This document shows positions 35,132 to 45,258 of a stretch of 64,000 nucleotides of DNA, in pieces (the stretch's first letter is position 1; each line of letters begins with the position of its first letter). This DNA is from an uncultured Flavonifractor sp. (GTDB lineage Bacteria > Bacillota > Clostridia > Oscillospirales > Oscillospiraceae). The position numbers and the translations under genes were made by a program. Location of the stretch: positions 57,285 to 121,284 of the forward strand of contig NZ_CALWXV010000002.1 in NCBI RefSeq assembly GCF_944385615.1, given 5' to 3'. The notes beneath the pieces were generated by a model that ran no database searches, was not told where the DNA came from, and saw nothing but the letters and a program-made list of their open reading frames with translations.

Positions 35132-35803
35132 ATGAGACGGCCTTTACGCACTTGGCTGTGCCGCCCGTTTCTGCCACGGCAGGGAGGCGGTCTGTTGCTG
35201 GCTGCTATCATAGGGACGGCCCTGGCGGTGCTGGTGATCTGGATGGTGGACGCTGCTCTGCGGCCCACTGTCACCACCCTGGCCACCGTCCAGGCGGAGA
35301 ACAAAATTACCGGCATTGTCAATGATGCGGTAGCTGCCACCTTGGCCGACCAGGGGGTGGCCTATTCTGACCTGGTCACGCTGGAGAAGGACGAGGAAGG
35401 GCGGGTGACCCTTTTATCCATAGACTCTGTAAAGCTCAACACCTTGCGAACCAAAATCTTGGAGCAGGTGTTGGAACAGGTAGAGGGGCTGGATGCCCAG
35501 GAGTTGGGCGTGTCTCTGGGCAGCCTTACCGGCTTTGCCACTGCCTCCGACTGGGGCCCTATGCTGCCGGTGGGTGTGCTGACTGCAGCAGCTCCCAAAG
35601 CGGAATTTTCCAACCGGTTTACCGCTCAAGGTATCAATCAGACCCTGCACCAGATCCTGCTGGATATTCAGGTGGATGTGACCTTGCTCATTCCAGGTGG
35701 ACGGACCGAAACCAGCGTTACTGCCCAGGTGTGTGTGGCCGAGACCTTGCTGGTGGGGGAGGTTCCCAATTCCTATCTGGAACTGCCCGCTGCCGGTTCG
35801 TAA
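35132..35803 (+). CDS. yunB: Sporulation protein YunB
   Basis: A 223-residue protein with a basic N-terminus, one transmembrane helix (about 20-41, LLLAAIIGTALAVLVIWMV) and an outside domain. It shows the YunB features: ENKITGIVNDAVAATLAD, DEEGRVTLLSIDSVKLNTLRTKI, the SLGSLTGFA motif and a C-terminal TLLIPG. In Bacillus yunB is a sigma-E gene needed for efficient sporulation; the biochemical role is unknown. I prefer ATG 35132 behind GGGGGTGAGG over the ATG at 35102. Confidence 0.9.
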   Translation: MRRPLRTWLCRPFLPRQGGGLLLAAIIGTALAVLVIWMVDAALRPTVTTLATVQAENKITGIVNDAVAATLADQGVAYSDLVTLEKDEEGRVTLLSIDSVKLNTLRTKILEQVLEQVEGLDAQELGVSLGSLTGFATASDWGPMLPVGVLTAAAPKAEFSNRFTAQGINQTLHQILLDIQVDVTLLIPGGRTETSVTAQVCVAETLLVGEVPNSYLELPAAGS

Positions 35804-35884
35804 GAAAAGTGTAAGACCCCTGTAAGGTGGCTATAAAAACCCTGTGGTACTATGGGAGCACACCAGAAAAAAGGGGGCGATTCC

Positions 35885-38493
<2,609 letters not shown>

Positions 38494-38495
<2 letters not shown>

Positions 38496-38536
38496 AAAAG
38501 CTCAGACCGGACATGCTTCCGGTCTGAGCCTTTTTT
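38494..38536. terminator. Bidirectional terminator between ligA and the PPK2 gene
   Basis: Perfect 12-pair stem, GCTCAGACCGGA (38500-38511) with TCCGGTCTGAGC (38518-38529), flanked by an A run and a T run. Confidence 0.92.
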
Positions 38537-38541
38537 CTGGA

Positions 38542-40017
38542 CTAGAGCTGTTTCATGACCTCCTCCAAGGCTTCAATCACAATCTTCATAGCCTTGACAC
38601 GGGCATATTTCTTGTCCACCGACTCCAAAATGTGCCAGGGAGCAAAGGTGGTGCTGGTGCGGGCCAGCATCTCATTGACTGCCGTCTCATAAGCATCCCA
38701 CTTATCCCGGTTGCGCCAGTCCTCCTCAGTGATCTTCCGCTGTTTGGCTGGGTCAGCCTGCCGCTCGTTGAATCGGGTCAGCTGGGTGTCCTTGTCAATC
38801 TGCACCCAGAACTTGATTACCACCATACCTTCGTCCGAAAGCTCTTTTTCAAACTCGTTGATCTCATCATAAGCCCGCTGCCAGTCGTCGGTGGTACAAA
38901 AGCCCTCCAGCCGCTCCACCATTACCCGGCCATACCAGCTGCGGTCAAAAATGGCGATATGGCCTGTTTTGGGCAGCCGGGTCCAAAATCGCCATAAATA
39001 GTGGCGGGCCAGCTCGTCCTTGGTGGGGGCGGCGATGGGGAGGACCTCATACCCCCTGGGGTCCAATGCGGAGGCCAGACGTTTGATGTTGCCCCCCTTG
39101 CCGGCAGCATCCCAACCTTCGTATACGATGACCACTGGTATCTTCCTGCGGTAGAGCTCGTTATGAAGATCAGCCAACTTTTTACGGCATTTCTTTAGTT
39201 GCTTGCGGTAGTCTTTTTCCGCCAGAGTCTTATCCAGCGCCACCTGAGCCAGAGGCAGGGTAGGGGCCAGAGGCCAATGGTATTCCGGATGCTCCGGTAC
39301 CGGACAGGCCTCCAGTGCAGCGCAGATCTGGCTGTACACCCAGTCCGCCGCCGCCAGATTGGCCTTGGCTGCGTCTGTGCTGTCAATAATCTTCCAGGGG
39401 GCCCATGGCTTGTTGGTGGCGGACAGATAGCGGTCAAAGGCCGCCAGATCCCGGTCGTAGTTTTTATTCTGTCGCCGGTCGGCTTCGTTGACCCGCCAAG
39501 CGGTGTCTTTGTCAGCAGCCAGGTGGTCCAGCCGCTCTTTCTGGCACTGTGGGTCGATGTGGAGGAATAGCTTGACCAACAAATACCCGCCTGCGGCTAA
39601 CTGCCGCTCAAAGATGTTGATGCTCTCCAGCCGTTTTTCGTATTCTTTGTCGGACAGTTCCCCCCGCTGATAGGCCCGCACACTTTCCTCCATCCAGCCG
39701 GTGTCCAGAAAAAGCACCTTTCCAGCGGCGGGGATGGGATCAAAATGACGCTTGAGGAAGGGCCAGCGCAGCTCGGTTGGAGTTGGATCGTTGACGGTGA
39801 GCACTTTGAAAAACCGAGGGTCCAGCTCCCGGATGAGGGACTGGATAGTACGGCCCTTTCCGGAAGCACTCCAGCCCTCCAACAACACGATCACCGGTAA
39901 TTTGGCCTGCTCCAGCCGCTGCTGCAAGCCAGCCAACTCCTTCCGGCGGACTTTTAACAGAGCCTTGCACTCCGCCTCTGTTCGGCGCTCGGTATGAAAA
40001 GAAAAGTCACTGAGCAT
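38542..40017 (-). CDS. Polyphosphate kinase 2 family, tandem-domain (PAP type)
   Basis: A 491-residue protein with two fused PPK2 kinase domains, the layout of class II PPK2 (polyphosphate:AMP phosphotransferase), which makes ADP from AMP and polyphosphate. Walker A is GWSASGKG at 48-55 in the first and GWDAAGKG at 301-308 in the second. The second domain keeps the lid/catalytic motif DRSWYGR (358-364); the first has DTGWMEE (105-111) instead, so catalysis probably rests with the C-terminal half. ATG with AAGGAGG upstream. Monocistronic. Confidence 0.93.
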   Translation of the reverse strand: MLSDFSFHTERRTEAECKALLKVRRKELAGLQQRLEQAKLPVIVLLEGWSASGKGRTIQSLIRELDPRFFKVLTVNDPTPTELRWPFLKRHFDPIPAAGKVLFLDTGWMEESVRAYQRGELSDKEYEKRLESINIFERQLAAGGYLLVKLFLHIDPQCQKERLDHLAADKDTAWRVNEADRRQNKNYDRDLAAFDRYLSATNKPWAPWKIIDSTDAAKANLAAADWVYSQICAALEACPVPEHPEYHWPLAPTLPLAQVALDKTLAEKDYRKQLKKCRKKLADLHNELYRRKIPVVIVYEGWDAAGKGGNIKRLASALDPRGYEVLPIAAPTKDELARHYLWRFWTRLPKTGHIAIFDRSWYGRVMVERLEGFCTTDDWQRAYDEINEFEKELSDEGMVVIKFWVQIDKDTQLTRFNERQADPAKQRKITEEDWRNRDKWDAYETAVNEMLARTSTTFAPWHILESVDKKYARVKAMKIVIEALEEVMKQL

Positions 40018-40154
40018 GGTCTCTGCCTCCTTAGTATGAGTTCCCCTTCAGTTTACACCTGGAAACTACCTCTGGCAAGCATTCAAACCACAAGATAGGC
40101 ATTGTATTCTAACGGGAGAAGTTGGCTGTCCCAGGAGGAAATGTCCTTCAGACG

Positions 40155-40183
40155 TTGACATCCAAGGCAGTTTTGAGTAAACT
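40155..40183 (+). promoter_or_regulatory. Promoter of rex
   Basis: TTGACA at 40155-40160 and TAAACT at 40178-40183, spacer 17. I see no convincing Rex operator (TTGTG-N8-CACAA) between it and the gene. Confidence 0.55.
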
Positions 40184-40222
40184 GAATAGGAAAGATATCC
40201 TCTGGAACGAGTGTGATTGAGC

Positions 40223-40855
40223 ATGAGAAAGCAAAAGGTGTCCAGTGCGGTGATCCGGCGGCTGCCCCGATATTACCGTCATCTGACTGACCTGCATCTG
40301 ACTGGGGTAGAGCGTATTTCATCCAGCGCTTTGGGCCGGTCTATGGGGCTGACCGCCTCCCAGATCCGGCAGGACCTGTCCTGCTTTGGTGAGTTTGGAC
40401 AACAGGGATATGGCTATAATGTAGAAAAGCTGCGTGGAGAGATTGCAGACATTCTGGGAATGAACCGCGGGCACACGGCTGTGATTCTGGGTGCGGGCAA
40501 CCTGGGCCGGGCGCTGATGGAAAATTTTCATTTTGAGCGTTCTGGTGTGGCGCTGGCCGCCGCCTTTGACGTGGCCCCTGAGATCGTGGGGCAGGTCCGC
40601 TCTGGTGTGCCGGTCTACCATGTGGACAAGCTGGAGGACTATCTGGCCCAAAACCCAGCCAGTATTGGGGTGCTCACTGTGCCGCGCAGTGTGGCAAATG
40701 CCACTGCCAGCCGTCTGGTCCGGGCAGGGGTGCGGGGTATCTGGAACTTTACCAACAGCGAGTTGACAGTAGACGCGCCGGGGGTGGTCATTGAAGATGT
40801 CCACTTTGCGGACAGCCTTTTGGCTCTTAGTTATATGATTTCGGAGGAAACATGA
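40223..40855 (+). CDS. rex: Redox-sensing transcription repressor Rex
   Basis: A 210-residue repressor that reads the NADH/NAD ratio and controls fermentation and anaerobic genes. N-terminal winged helix at about 10-75 (LGRSMGLTASQIRQDLSCFGEFGQQGYGY), Rossmann domain with AVILGAGNLGRAL and the dimer-swapped C-terminal helix region NFTNSELTVDAPGVVIEDVHFADSL. Start ATG 40223 (MRKQKVSSAV); a TTG two codons earlier is also possible, and the ribosome site is weak. Its stop overlaps the next gene by four bases. Confidence 0.95.
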   Translation: MRKQKVSSAVIRRLPRYYRHLTDLHLTGVERISSSALGRSMGLTASQIRQDLSCFGEFGQQGYGYNVEKLRGEIADILGMNRGHTAVILGAGNLGRALMENFHFERSGVALAAAFDVAPEIVGQVRSGVPVYHVDKLEDYLAQNPASIGVLTVPRSVANATASRLVRAGVRGIWNFTNSELTVDAPGVVIEDVHFADSLLALSYMISEET

Positions 40856-41997
40856 AAAAAGCAGCGGCACTTTTACTTACCGGTGTTATTTTGGTGAGTT
40901 TCGGGGCGGTGGTAGCCGCCAGTAATCAGTCTCTGGTTACAAAAAGTTATGTGGATACGACCTTTACCAATCAGGCTCTGGAGCAGGCAGGCACCCAGGC
41001 TGAGTCCCAGATGAGTACAGTCTACAACCAGGCACTGAATGATTTGAACAATAAACACGCCGGTTATCTGGCGCAGGCCGGAACTGGTGGGAATGGCTCA
41101 AGCATTACGCCAGGTGAGGATGGGCTCAGTGACCTGCGCTTCAAGAAGGGGGATGTGCTCACCCTGTCCTCCGGGTCCGGGGTGATGCTGCTGGCGGGGA
41201 GCGCTGTTGCTTCCGGTGGTATTATGGTAGATACTACAGATGGAGTGACAATGTCCTCGGGCAGTGGACTGACGATTCGCCATCGCTGTCTGGCGGGAGA
41301 GAGTATCGCCGTGGCGGTAACGGTGACCTCAGATACCGCTGTTCTTTGCCTGGAGGGGAAGTATACCCTGTCGGAAAGCGGAAACGTGGATTATAACGCC
41401 ATGGCTGATGGTTTAACCGAGATGGGGCTGCTTCAGGGCACTGGTACTGCCTATGGCTCTGGTTATGAACTGGAGCGGCAGGCCATGCGGGTAGAAGGTA
41501 TGGTTATGTTTATCCGCCTGATGGGGGAGGAGCAGGCTGCCCTGTCCAGCACAGCGAAAAATCCATTTGTGGACAGTCCCAGCTGGGCCGACCGCTATCT
41601 GGCCTATGCCTACGAAAAGGGTTACACCACTGGAGTCGGACAGGATACCTCTGGTAGACTATATTTTGGACCCAATCAGACCATTTCAGTTGGGGAATAT
41701 ATGACCTTTGTCCTTCGTGCTCTGGGCTATTCTGAAAGCGGGACCAATCCCGACTTTTCCTGGCAGACTGCCATGGAGGCTGGGGTAAGGCTGGGTGTGA
41801 TCCGCCAGAGTGAGCGGACCATGCTGGAGAGAAGCAGTTTCCTTCGGGCTCAGGTGGTTTATCTTTCTGTATGTGCCCTCTCCGCTCCCACCAAGAGCGG
41901 CGGAATTTTGCTGAACCAGACAGCCATCAACAGCGGCCTCAATCAGACCGCCATGCAGACGGTTTTGAACCGGATTTCCCCTTTGAGACTGGACTAA
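40852..41997 (+). CDS. Secreted protein with S-layer homology-like repeats, overlapping rex
   Basis: A 381-residue protein with a signal peptide (residues 1-23, KKAAALLLTGVILVSFGAVV, likely cut near AAS). Residues 25-80 look coiled or helical and Gln/Asn-rich. A Gly/Ser-rich beta region at 90-170 includes KGDVLTLSSGSGVMLLAG. Residues 183-345 hold two or three degenerate SLH repeats (MADGLTEMGLLQG, FVDSPSWADRYLAYAYEKG...FGPNQTISVGEYMTFVLRALGY, and WQTAMEAGVRLGVI). It would bind the wall or S-layer. Starting in an ATGA overlap with rex, it is translationally coupled to the redox repressor. No enzymatic domain is recognised. Confidence 0.85.
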   Translation: MKKAAALLLTGVILVSFGAVVAASNQSLVTKSYVDTTFTNQALEQAGTQAESQMSTVYNQALNDLNNKHAGYLAQAGTGGNGSSITPGEDGLSDLRFKKGDVLTLSSGSGVMLLAGSAVASGGIMVDTTDGVTMSSGSGLTIRHRCLAGESIAVAVTVTSDTAVLCLEGKYTLSESGNVDYNAMADGLTEMGLLQGTGTAYGSGYELERQAMRVEGMVMFIRLMGEEQAALSSTAKNPFVDSPSWADRYLAYAYEKGYTTGVGQDTSGRLYFGPNQTISVGEYMTFVLRALGYSESGTNPDFSWQTAMEAGVRLGVIRQSERTMLERSSFLRAQVVYLSVCALSAPTKSGGILLNQTAINSGLNQTAMQTVLNRISPLRLD

Positions 41998-42002
41998 AAG
42001 CA

Positions 42003-42034
42003 GAAACGCGAGCCGATCGGCTCGCGTTTCTTTT
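42003..42034. terminator. Bidirectional terminator between the SLH gene and the P-type ATPase
   Basis: A 28-base perfect palindrome (arms GAAACGCGAGCC and GGCTCGCGTTTC around GATC) followed by TTTTATAT. Confidence 0.88.
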
Positions 42035-43889
42035 ATATCTTATTTCTTGGATTTCGCATAGCCCGCATGGCGTTGAGGATGGCAATGACTGACACGCCTA
42101 CATCGGCAAACACGGCCTGCCACAGGTTTGCCTGTCCCAAGGCGCTGAGCACCAAAACAAATAGTTTTACCGCCAGGGCAAACACGATGTTTTGCCGCAC
42201 AATAGCCAGTGTATGCCGGGCGATAGCAATGGCCTGGGCCAGTTTGGAAGGCTTGTCGTCCATTAAGACGATATCTGCCGCCTCGATGGCGGCATCGGAG
42301 CCCAATCCGCCCATGGCGATGCCCACATCTGCCCGGGAGAGAACAGGGGCGTCATTGATACCGTCCCCCACAAAAGCCAGAGCGCCTTTGGGGGAGACTT
42401 GCTTCAATAGTCTCTCCACTTGGTCCACCTTGTCGGCGGGGAGGAGCTGCGCGTGTACCTCGTCCAGTCCCAACTGAGCGGCCACCGCTTCGCCCACCGG
42501 CTTGGCGTCTCCGGTGAGCATCACTGTTTTGCGGACGCCCGCTGCCTTCAGAGTGGAAATAGCCTCCTTTGCGTCGGGCTTGACCTGGTCGGAAATGACG
42601 ATGTGGCCCAGATAGACCCCGTCTGCCGCCACATGGACCGTGGTACCAACATGGTGACAAGGGTGCCACGTGACGCCGATCTCCTCCATCAGCTTATCAT
42701 TGCCTGCACAAATGACCTTGCCGTCCACTATGGCTCTGACACCCCGGCCGGACAACTCTTCCGCCTGAGTTACCCGGCTGCGGTCGGGAAGCTCCCCCCA
42801 GGCCTCCAGAAGGGAACGGGAGATGGGGTGGTCGGAAACACACTCCGCCAGGGCTGCCAGTTCCAGCAGATGGCTCTGGTCACAGTGGTCGGGATGGATG
42901 GCGGTGACGTTAAAGACCCCCTGGGTCAAGGTACCTGTTTTGTCGAATACAACGATTTCAGCTTTGGCCAGCACCTCCAGATAGTTGCTGCCCTTGACCA
43001 GAATTCCATCCCGGGAGGCGCCGCCAATGCCGCCGAAAAAGGAGAGGGGCACTGAGATCACCAGGGCACAGGGACAGGAAACTACCAGGAAATTCAAGGC
43101 TCGCTGAATGGAATCCAACCAGCCGATGGCAGTGAAGAGGGGAGGCAGAACAGCCAGCGCTACAGCAGCCAGCACTACCACTGGGGTGTAATACCGGGCA
43201 AAGCGGGTGATAAAGTGCTCTGCCTTAGCCTTTTTACTGCTGGAGTTCTCCACCAGATCCAAAATTTTGGATACGGTGGACTCCTGAAAGGCCTTGGTGA
43301 CCTGGACCTTCAGCAGCCCAGACAGATTGACACAGCCGGAAATCACATCATCGCCAGACTGGACCTGCCGGGGGAGCGACTCGCCGGTGAGGGCGGCGGT
43401 ATCCAGGGTTGAAGCACCCTCCAGTACTACGCCGTCCAACGGGATGCGCTCTCCCGCCTTAATGACGATGGTGTCTCCCACCGCCACCTCCTCCGGGTCC
43501 ACCTGCTGCAGCTGTCCGTCCACCTCAATGTTGGCATAGTCGGGGCGGATATCCATCAAAGCGGCGATGGATTTGCGGGACTGGTTGACTGCATAGCTCT
43601 GAAAGAGCTCGCCTACCTGATAAAACAGCATGACAAAGACAGCTTCGGGATATTCGCCAATGGCCAGCGCCCCGATGGTAGCCAAAGCCATGAGAAAGTT
43701 TTCGTCAAAGATCTGACCATGGGCGATGTTGCGCACAGCCCGCCACAGCACATCCCATCCAATGACGGCGTAAGGAACCAGAAAAACGGCCAGCTTGGCC
43801 CAGCCCTCCAGAGGAAGGGCAAGCGCCGCGCCGAAAAGTCCTCCGCTGACCAGGATCCGAATCAGCATCCGGGTCTGCTTTTTGGTCAT
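42033..43889 (-). CDS. P1B-type heavy-metal ATPase, zinc/cadmium/lead class
   Basis: A 618-residue metal-efflux pump without an N-terminal HMA domain, since that is a separate gene just upstream. Motifs: TGES 168-171, intramembrane CPC (Cys272-Pro-Cys274), phosphorylated Asp316 in DKTGT, His354-Pro355 in SDHP, GDGIND 508-513, Lys575 in TM7 and DxG (Asp596-Gly598) in TM8. The last two mark the P1B-2 Zn/Cd/Pb class (ZntA/CadA). ATG 43889 follows AAGGAGG; upstream open codons lie in the intergenic region and the HMA gene. Third gene of the sensor-chaperone-pump operon. Confidence 0.95.
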   Translation of the reverse strand: MTKKQTRMLIRILVSGGLFGAALALPLEGWAKLAVFLVPYAVIGWDVLWRAVRNIAHGQIFDENFLMALATIGALAIGEYPEAVFVMLFYQVGELFQSYAVNQSRKSIAALMDIRPDYANIEVDGQLQQVDPEEVAVGDTIVIKAGERIPLDGVVLEGASTLDTAALTGESLPRQVQSGDDVISGCVNLSGLLKVQVTKAFQESTVSKILDLVENSSSKKAKAEHFITRFARYYTPVVVLAAVALAVLPPLFTAIGWLDSIQRALNFLVVSCPCALVISVPLSFFGGIGGASRDGILVKGSNYLEVLAKAEIVVFDKTGTLTQGVFNVTAIHPDHCDQSHLLELAALAECVSDHPISRSLLEAWGELPDRSRVTQAEELSGRGVRAIVDGKVICAGNDKLMEEIGVTWHPCHHVGTTVHVAADGVYLGHIVISDQVKPDAKEAISTLKAAGVRKTVMLTGDAKPVGEAVAAQLGLDEVHAQLLPADKVDQVERLLKQVSPKGALAFVGDGINDAPVLSRADVGIAMGGLGSDAAIEAADIVLMDDKPSKLAQAIAIARHTLAIVRQNIVFALAVKLFVLVLSALGQANLWQAVFADVGVSVIAILNAMRAMRNPRNKI

Positions 43890-43944
43890 GATGTATCCCT
43901 CCTTGATATACCCCCAGGCGGCCAAGGCTGCCTGGGGGCGTTTG

Positions 43945-44166
43945 TTACCGCACGATAATGGTACAGTCCGGTTCCACCTTTTTGCACACCTTGACTGCCT
44001 GCTGGAGAATGGCATCAAATTTGGCGTCGTCAGCATCCAGGGTGAGCTTTTGGGTCATGAAGCTGACAGTGGCATTGTTGACCCCGTCCAGCTTTTTGAT
44101 GGCATCTTCCATTTTAGCGGCGCAGTTGGCGCAGTCCAGATCTTGCAGTTTAAATGTCTTTTTCAT
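43945..44166 (-). CDS. HMA-domain heavy-metal-binding protein
   Basis: A 73-residue ferredoxin-like heavy-metal-associated domain. The metal pair is Cys12/Cys15 in DLDCANCAAKME, the DCxxC form found in the N-terminal domains of Zn/Cd ATPases. Two more cysteines occur near the C-terminus (Cys60 and Cys68). The start is ATG 44166; an upstream ATG at 44184 overlaps the regulator stop and is less likely. Placed 55 bases ahead of the ATPase gene, it is probably the detached metal-binding domain of that pump. Confidence 0.92.
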   Translation of the reverse strand: MKKTFKLQDLDCANCAAKMEDAIKKLDGVNNATVSFMTQKLTLDADDAKFDAILQQAVKVCKKVEPDCTIIVR

Positions 44167-44180
44167 GGTAAAAACCCCTT

Positions 44181-44543
44181 TCACTCCGCAATATGCTCCA
44201 TGCCCTGGCCCAAAATGGTGCGGACATGACCATCCGCCAGGGAGTAGAATACCGTTTTGCCTTCCCGGCGGTATTTGACCAGTTTACTCTGCTTCAGCGC
44301 CCGAAGCTGATGGGAGATCGCCGACTGGGTCATGCCCAGCAGCTTTGCGATATCGCACACACACATTTCCGACTCAAAAAGCACATACAGGATCTTGATT
44401 CGGGTGGAATCCCCAAAAATCTTGAACAGCTCCGCCAGATCATAGAGGATCTCATCCTCCGGCATGGTGCGCTCCACCTTTTCCACGATTTCCTCGTGAA
44501 CGTGACTATATTCGCACCGCTCCACACCGTTTTGGTCCGTCAT
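44181..44543 (-). CDS. ArsR/SmtB-family metal-sensing repressor
   Basis: A 120-residue winged-helix repressor released from DNA by metal. It carries both classical sites. The alpha-5 site is complete: Asp104, His106, His117 and Glu120 (DGHVRT...EHIAE), the same spacing as SmtB, for zinc. The alpha-3 CVC pair is Cys61/Cys63, with N-terminal Cys10, His14 and His16, as in CadC/ZiaR for cadmium, lead or zinc. Recognition helix is around TQSAISHQLRALKQS. Start ATG 44543; 13 upstream codons fall in the operator. First gene of the pump operon and surely autoregulatory. Confidence 0.94.
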   Translation of the reverse strand: MTDQNGVERCEYSHVHEEIVEKVERTMPEDEILYDLAELFKIFGDSTRIKILYVLFESEMCVCDIAKLLGMTQSAISHQLRALKQSKLVKYRREGKTVFYSLADGHVRTILGQGMEHIAE

Positions 44544-44561
44544 GATAATCACACTCCATAT

Positions 44562-44587
44562 AACATATGAATTATTGTTCATATGTT
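44562..44587. promoter_or_regulatory. ArsR/SmtB-type operator
   Basis: Perfect inverted repeat with arms AACATATGAA (44562-44571) and TTCATATGTT (44578-44587) and a six-base centre, similar in form to SmtB/CadC operators. It lies directly downstream of the -10 of the pump operon, across the expected transcription start. Confidence 0.85.
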
Positions 44588-44615
44588 ATTATATACAGTT
44601 TTGCGGAGATGTCAA
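44588..44615 (-). promoter_or_regulatory. Promoter of the metal sensor-pump operon
   Basis: Minus strand TTGACA (44615-44610), 16-base spacer, TATAAT (44593-44588): both hexamers are perfect consensus, consistent with a strong promoter held off by the repressor. Confidence 0.85.
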
Positions 44616-44634
44616 GAGGAAAGCAATATTTTTC

Positions 44635-44663
44635 TTGCGGTGGTGAGAGAAGGGGGGTATGAT
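44635..44663 (+). promoter_or_regulatory. Candidate promoter of the pyridoxamine-oxidase-like gene
   Basis: TTGCGG at 44635-44640 and TATGAT at 44658-44663, spacer 17. Confidence 0.45.
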
Positions 44664-44695
44664 AGAGAAAAAGCGATCAGAAGGGAAGGATGACT

Positions 44696-45154
44696 ATGAA
44701 GCGGGAGGAAGGACGAGAGGTGGGCCTGCAGGCTTTGGACCAATGCGAATATATGGTGCTGGCTGTGATAGATGAGGAGGGATTGCCCTATTGTATGCCG
44801 CTAAACGGGGTTCGGGTAGGGGAAGCAGTTTACTTTCACAGTGCCAAGCGGGGAGAGAAGCTGACTTGCCTACGGTTCCATCCCCAGGTATGTCTCACCG
44901 CTGTGGGCAGTCAGCAGGTAGTACAGCAGGCCTATGAAACAGAGTTCACCAGCGCTGTGGCCCGGGGAACTGCCCATGAAGTCACGGACCCTGAAGAGCA
45001 GAAGGCAGCCCTGCGGGCAATCTGCCGTAAATACGCGCCAGATTGCCCAGATCGGGTAGAGGAAGTGATAGAGAGGCATCTGTCCAACACTGCAGTGTGG
45101 CGTGTGGAGCTGGAGATGGTCAGCGGACGGGAACGTGTGTACACAAAGGGATAA
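44696..45154 (+). CDS. Pyridoxamine 5'-phosphate oxidase-like flavin protein (NimA-like)
   Basis: A 152-residue split-barrel FMN-binding protein of the family that includes 5-nitroimidazole reductase NimA. Typical segments are YMVLAVIDEEGLPYCMPLN, AVYFHSAKRGEKLTCLRFHP and the C-terminal VWRVELEMVSGRE. The conserved GRKMD-like N-terminal motif is absent or altered (MKREEGREVG). Start is ATG 44696 after GGGAAGGA; an ATG two codons earlier is possible. Substrate unknown. It stands alone between divergent and convergent units. Confidence 0.85.
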   Translation: MKREEGREVGLQALDQCEYMVLAVIDEEGLPYCMPLNGVRVGEAVYFHSAKRGEKLTCLRFHPQVCLTAVGSQQVVQQAYETEFTSAVARGTAHEVTDPEEQKAALRAICRKYAPDCPDRVEEVIERHLSNTAVWRVELEMVSGRERVYTKG

Positions 45155-45199
45155 AAATAGGGTGCTGCGCAATGCACATTGCGCGGCACCCTATTTTTA
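45153..45199. terminator. Bidirectional terminator between the flavin protein gene and uvrA
   Basis: AAAAATAGGGTGC-T-GCGCAAT pairs with ATTGCGC-G-GCACCCTATTTTT, four-base loop, A/T runs at both ends. Confidence 0.9.
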
Positions 45200-45258
45200 T
45201 CCGCTGTTAAGACCGTATTTTCCTATCAGCGTACTGCCTTAGAGCGTTTCATTATGAT

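Noticed and set aside
40081-40222. Possible Rex operator ahead of rex (ACAAGATAGGCATTGT).
   Set aside because: The half-sites point the wrong way compared with TTGTG-N8-CACAA and are poorly matched.
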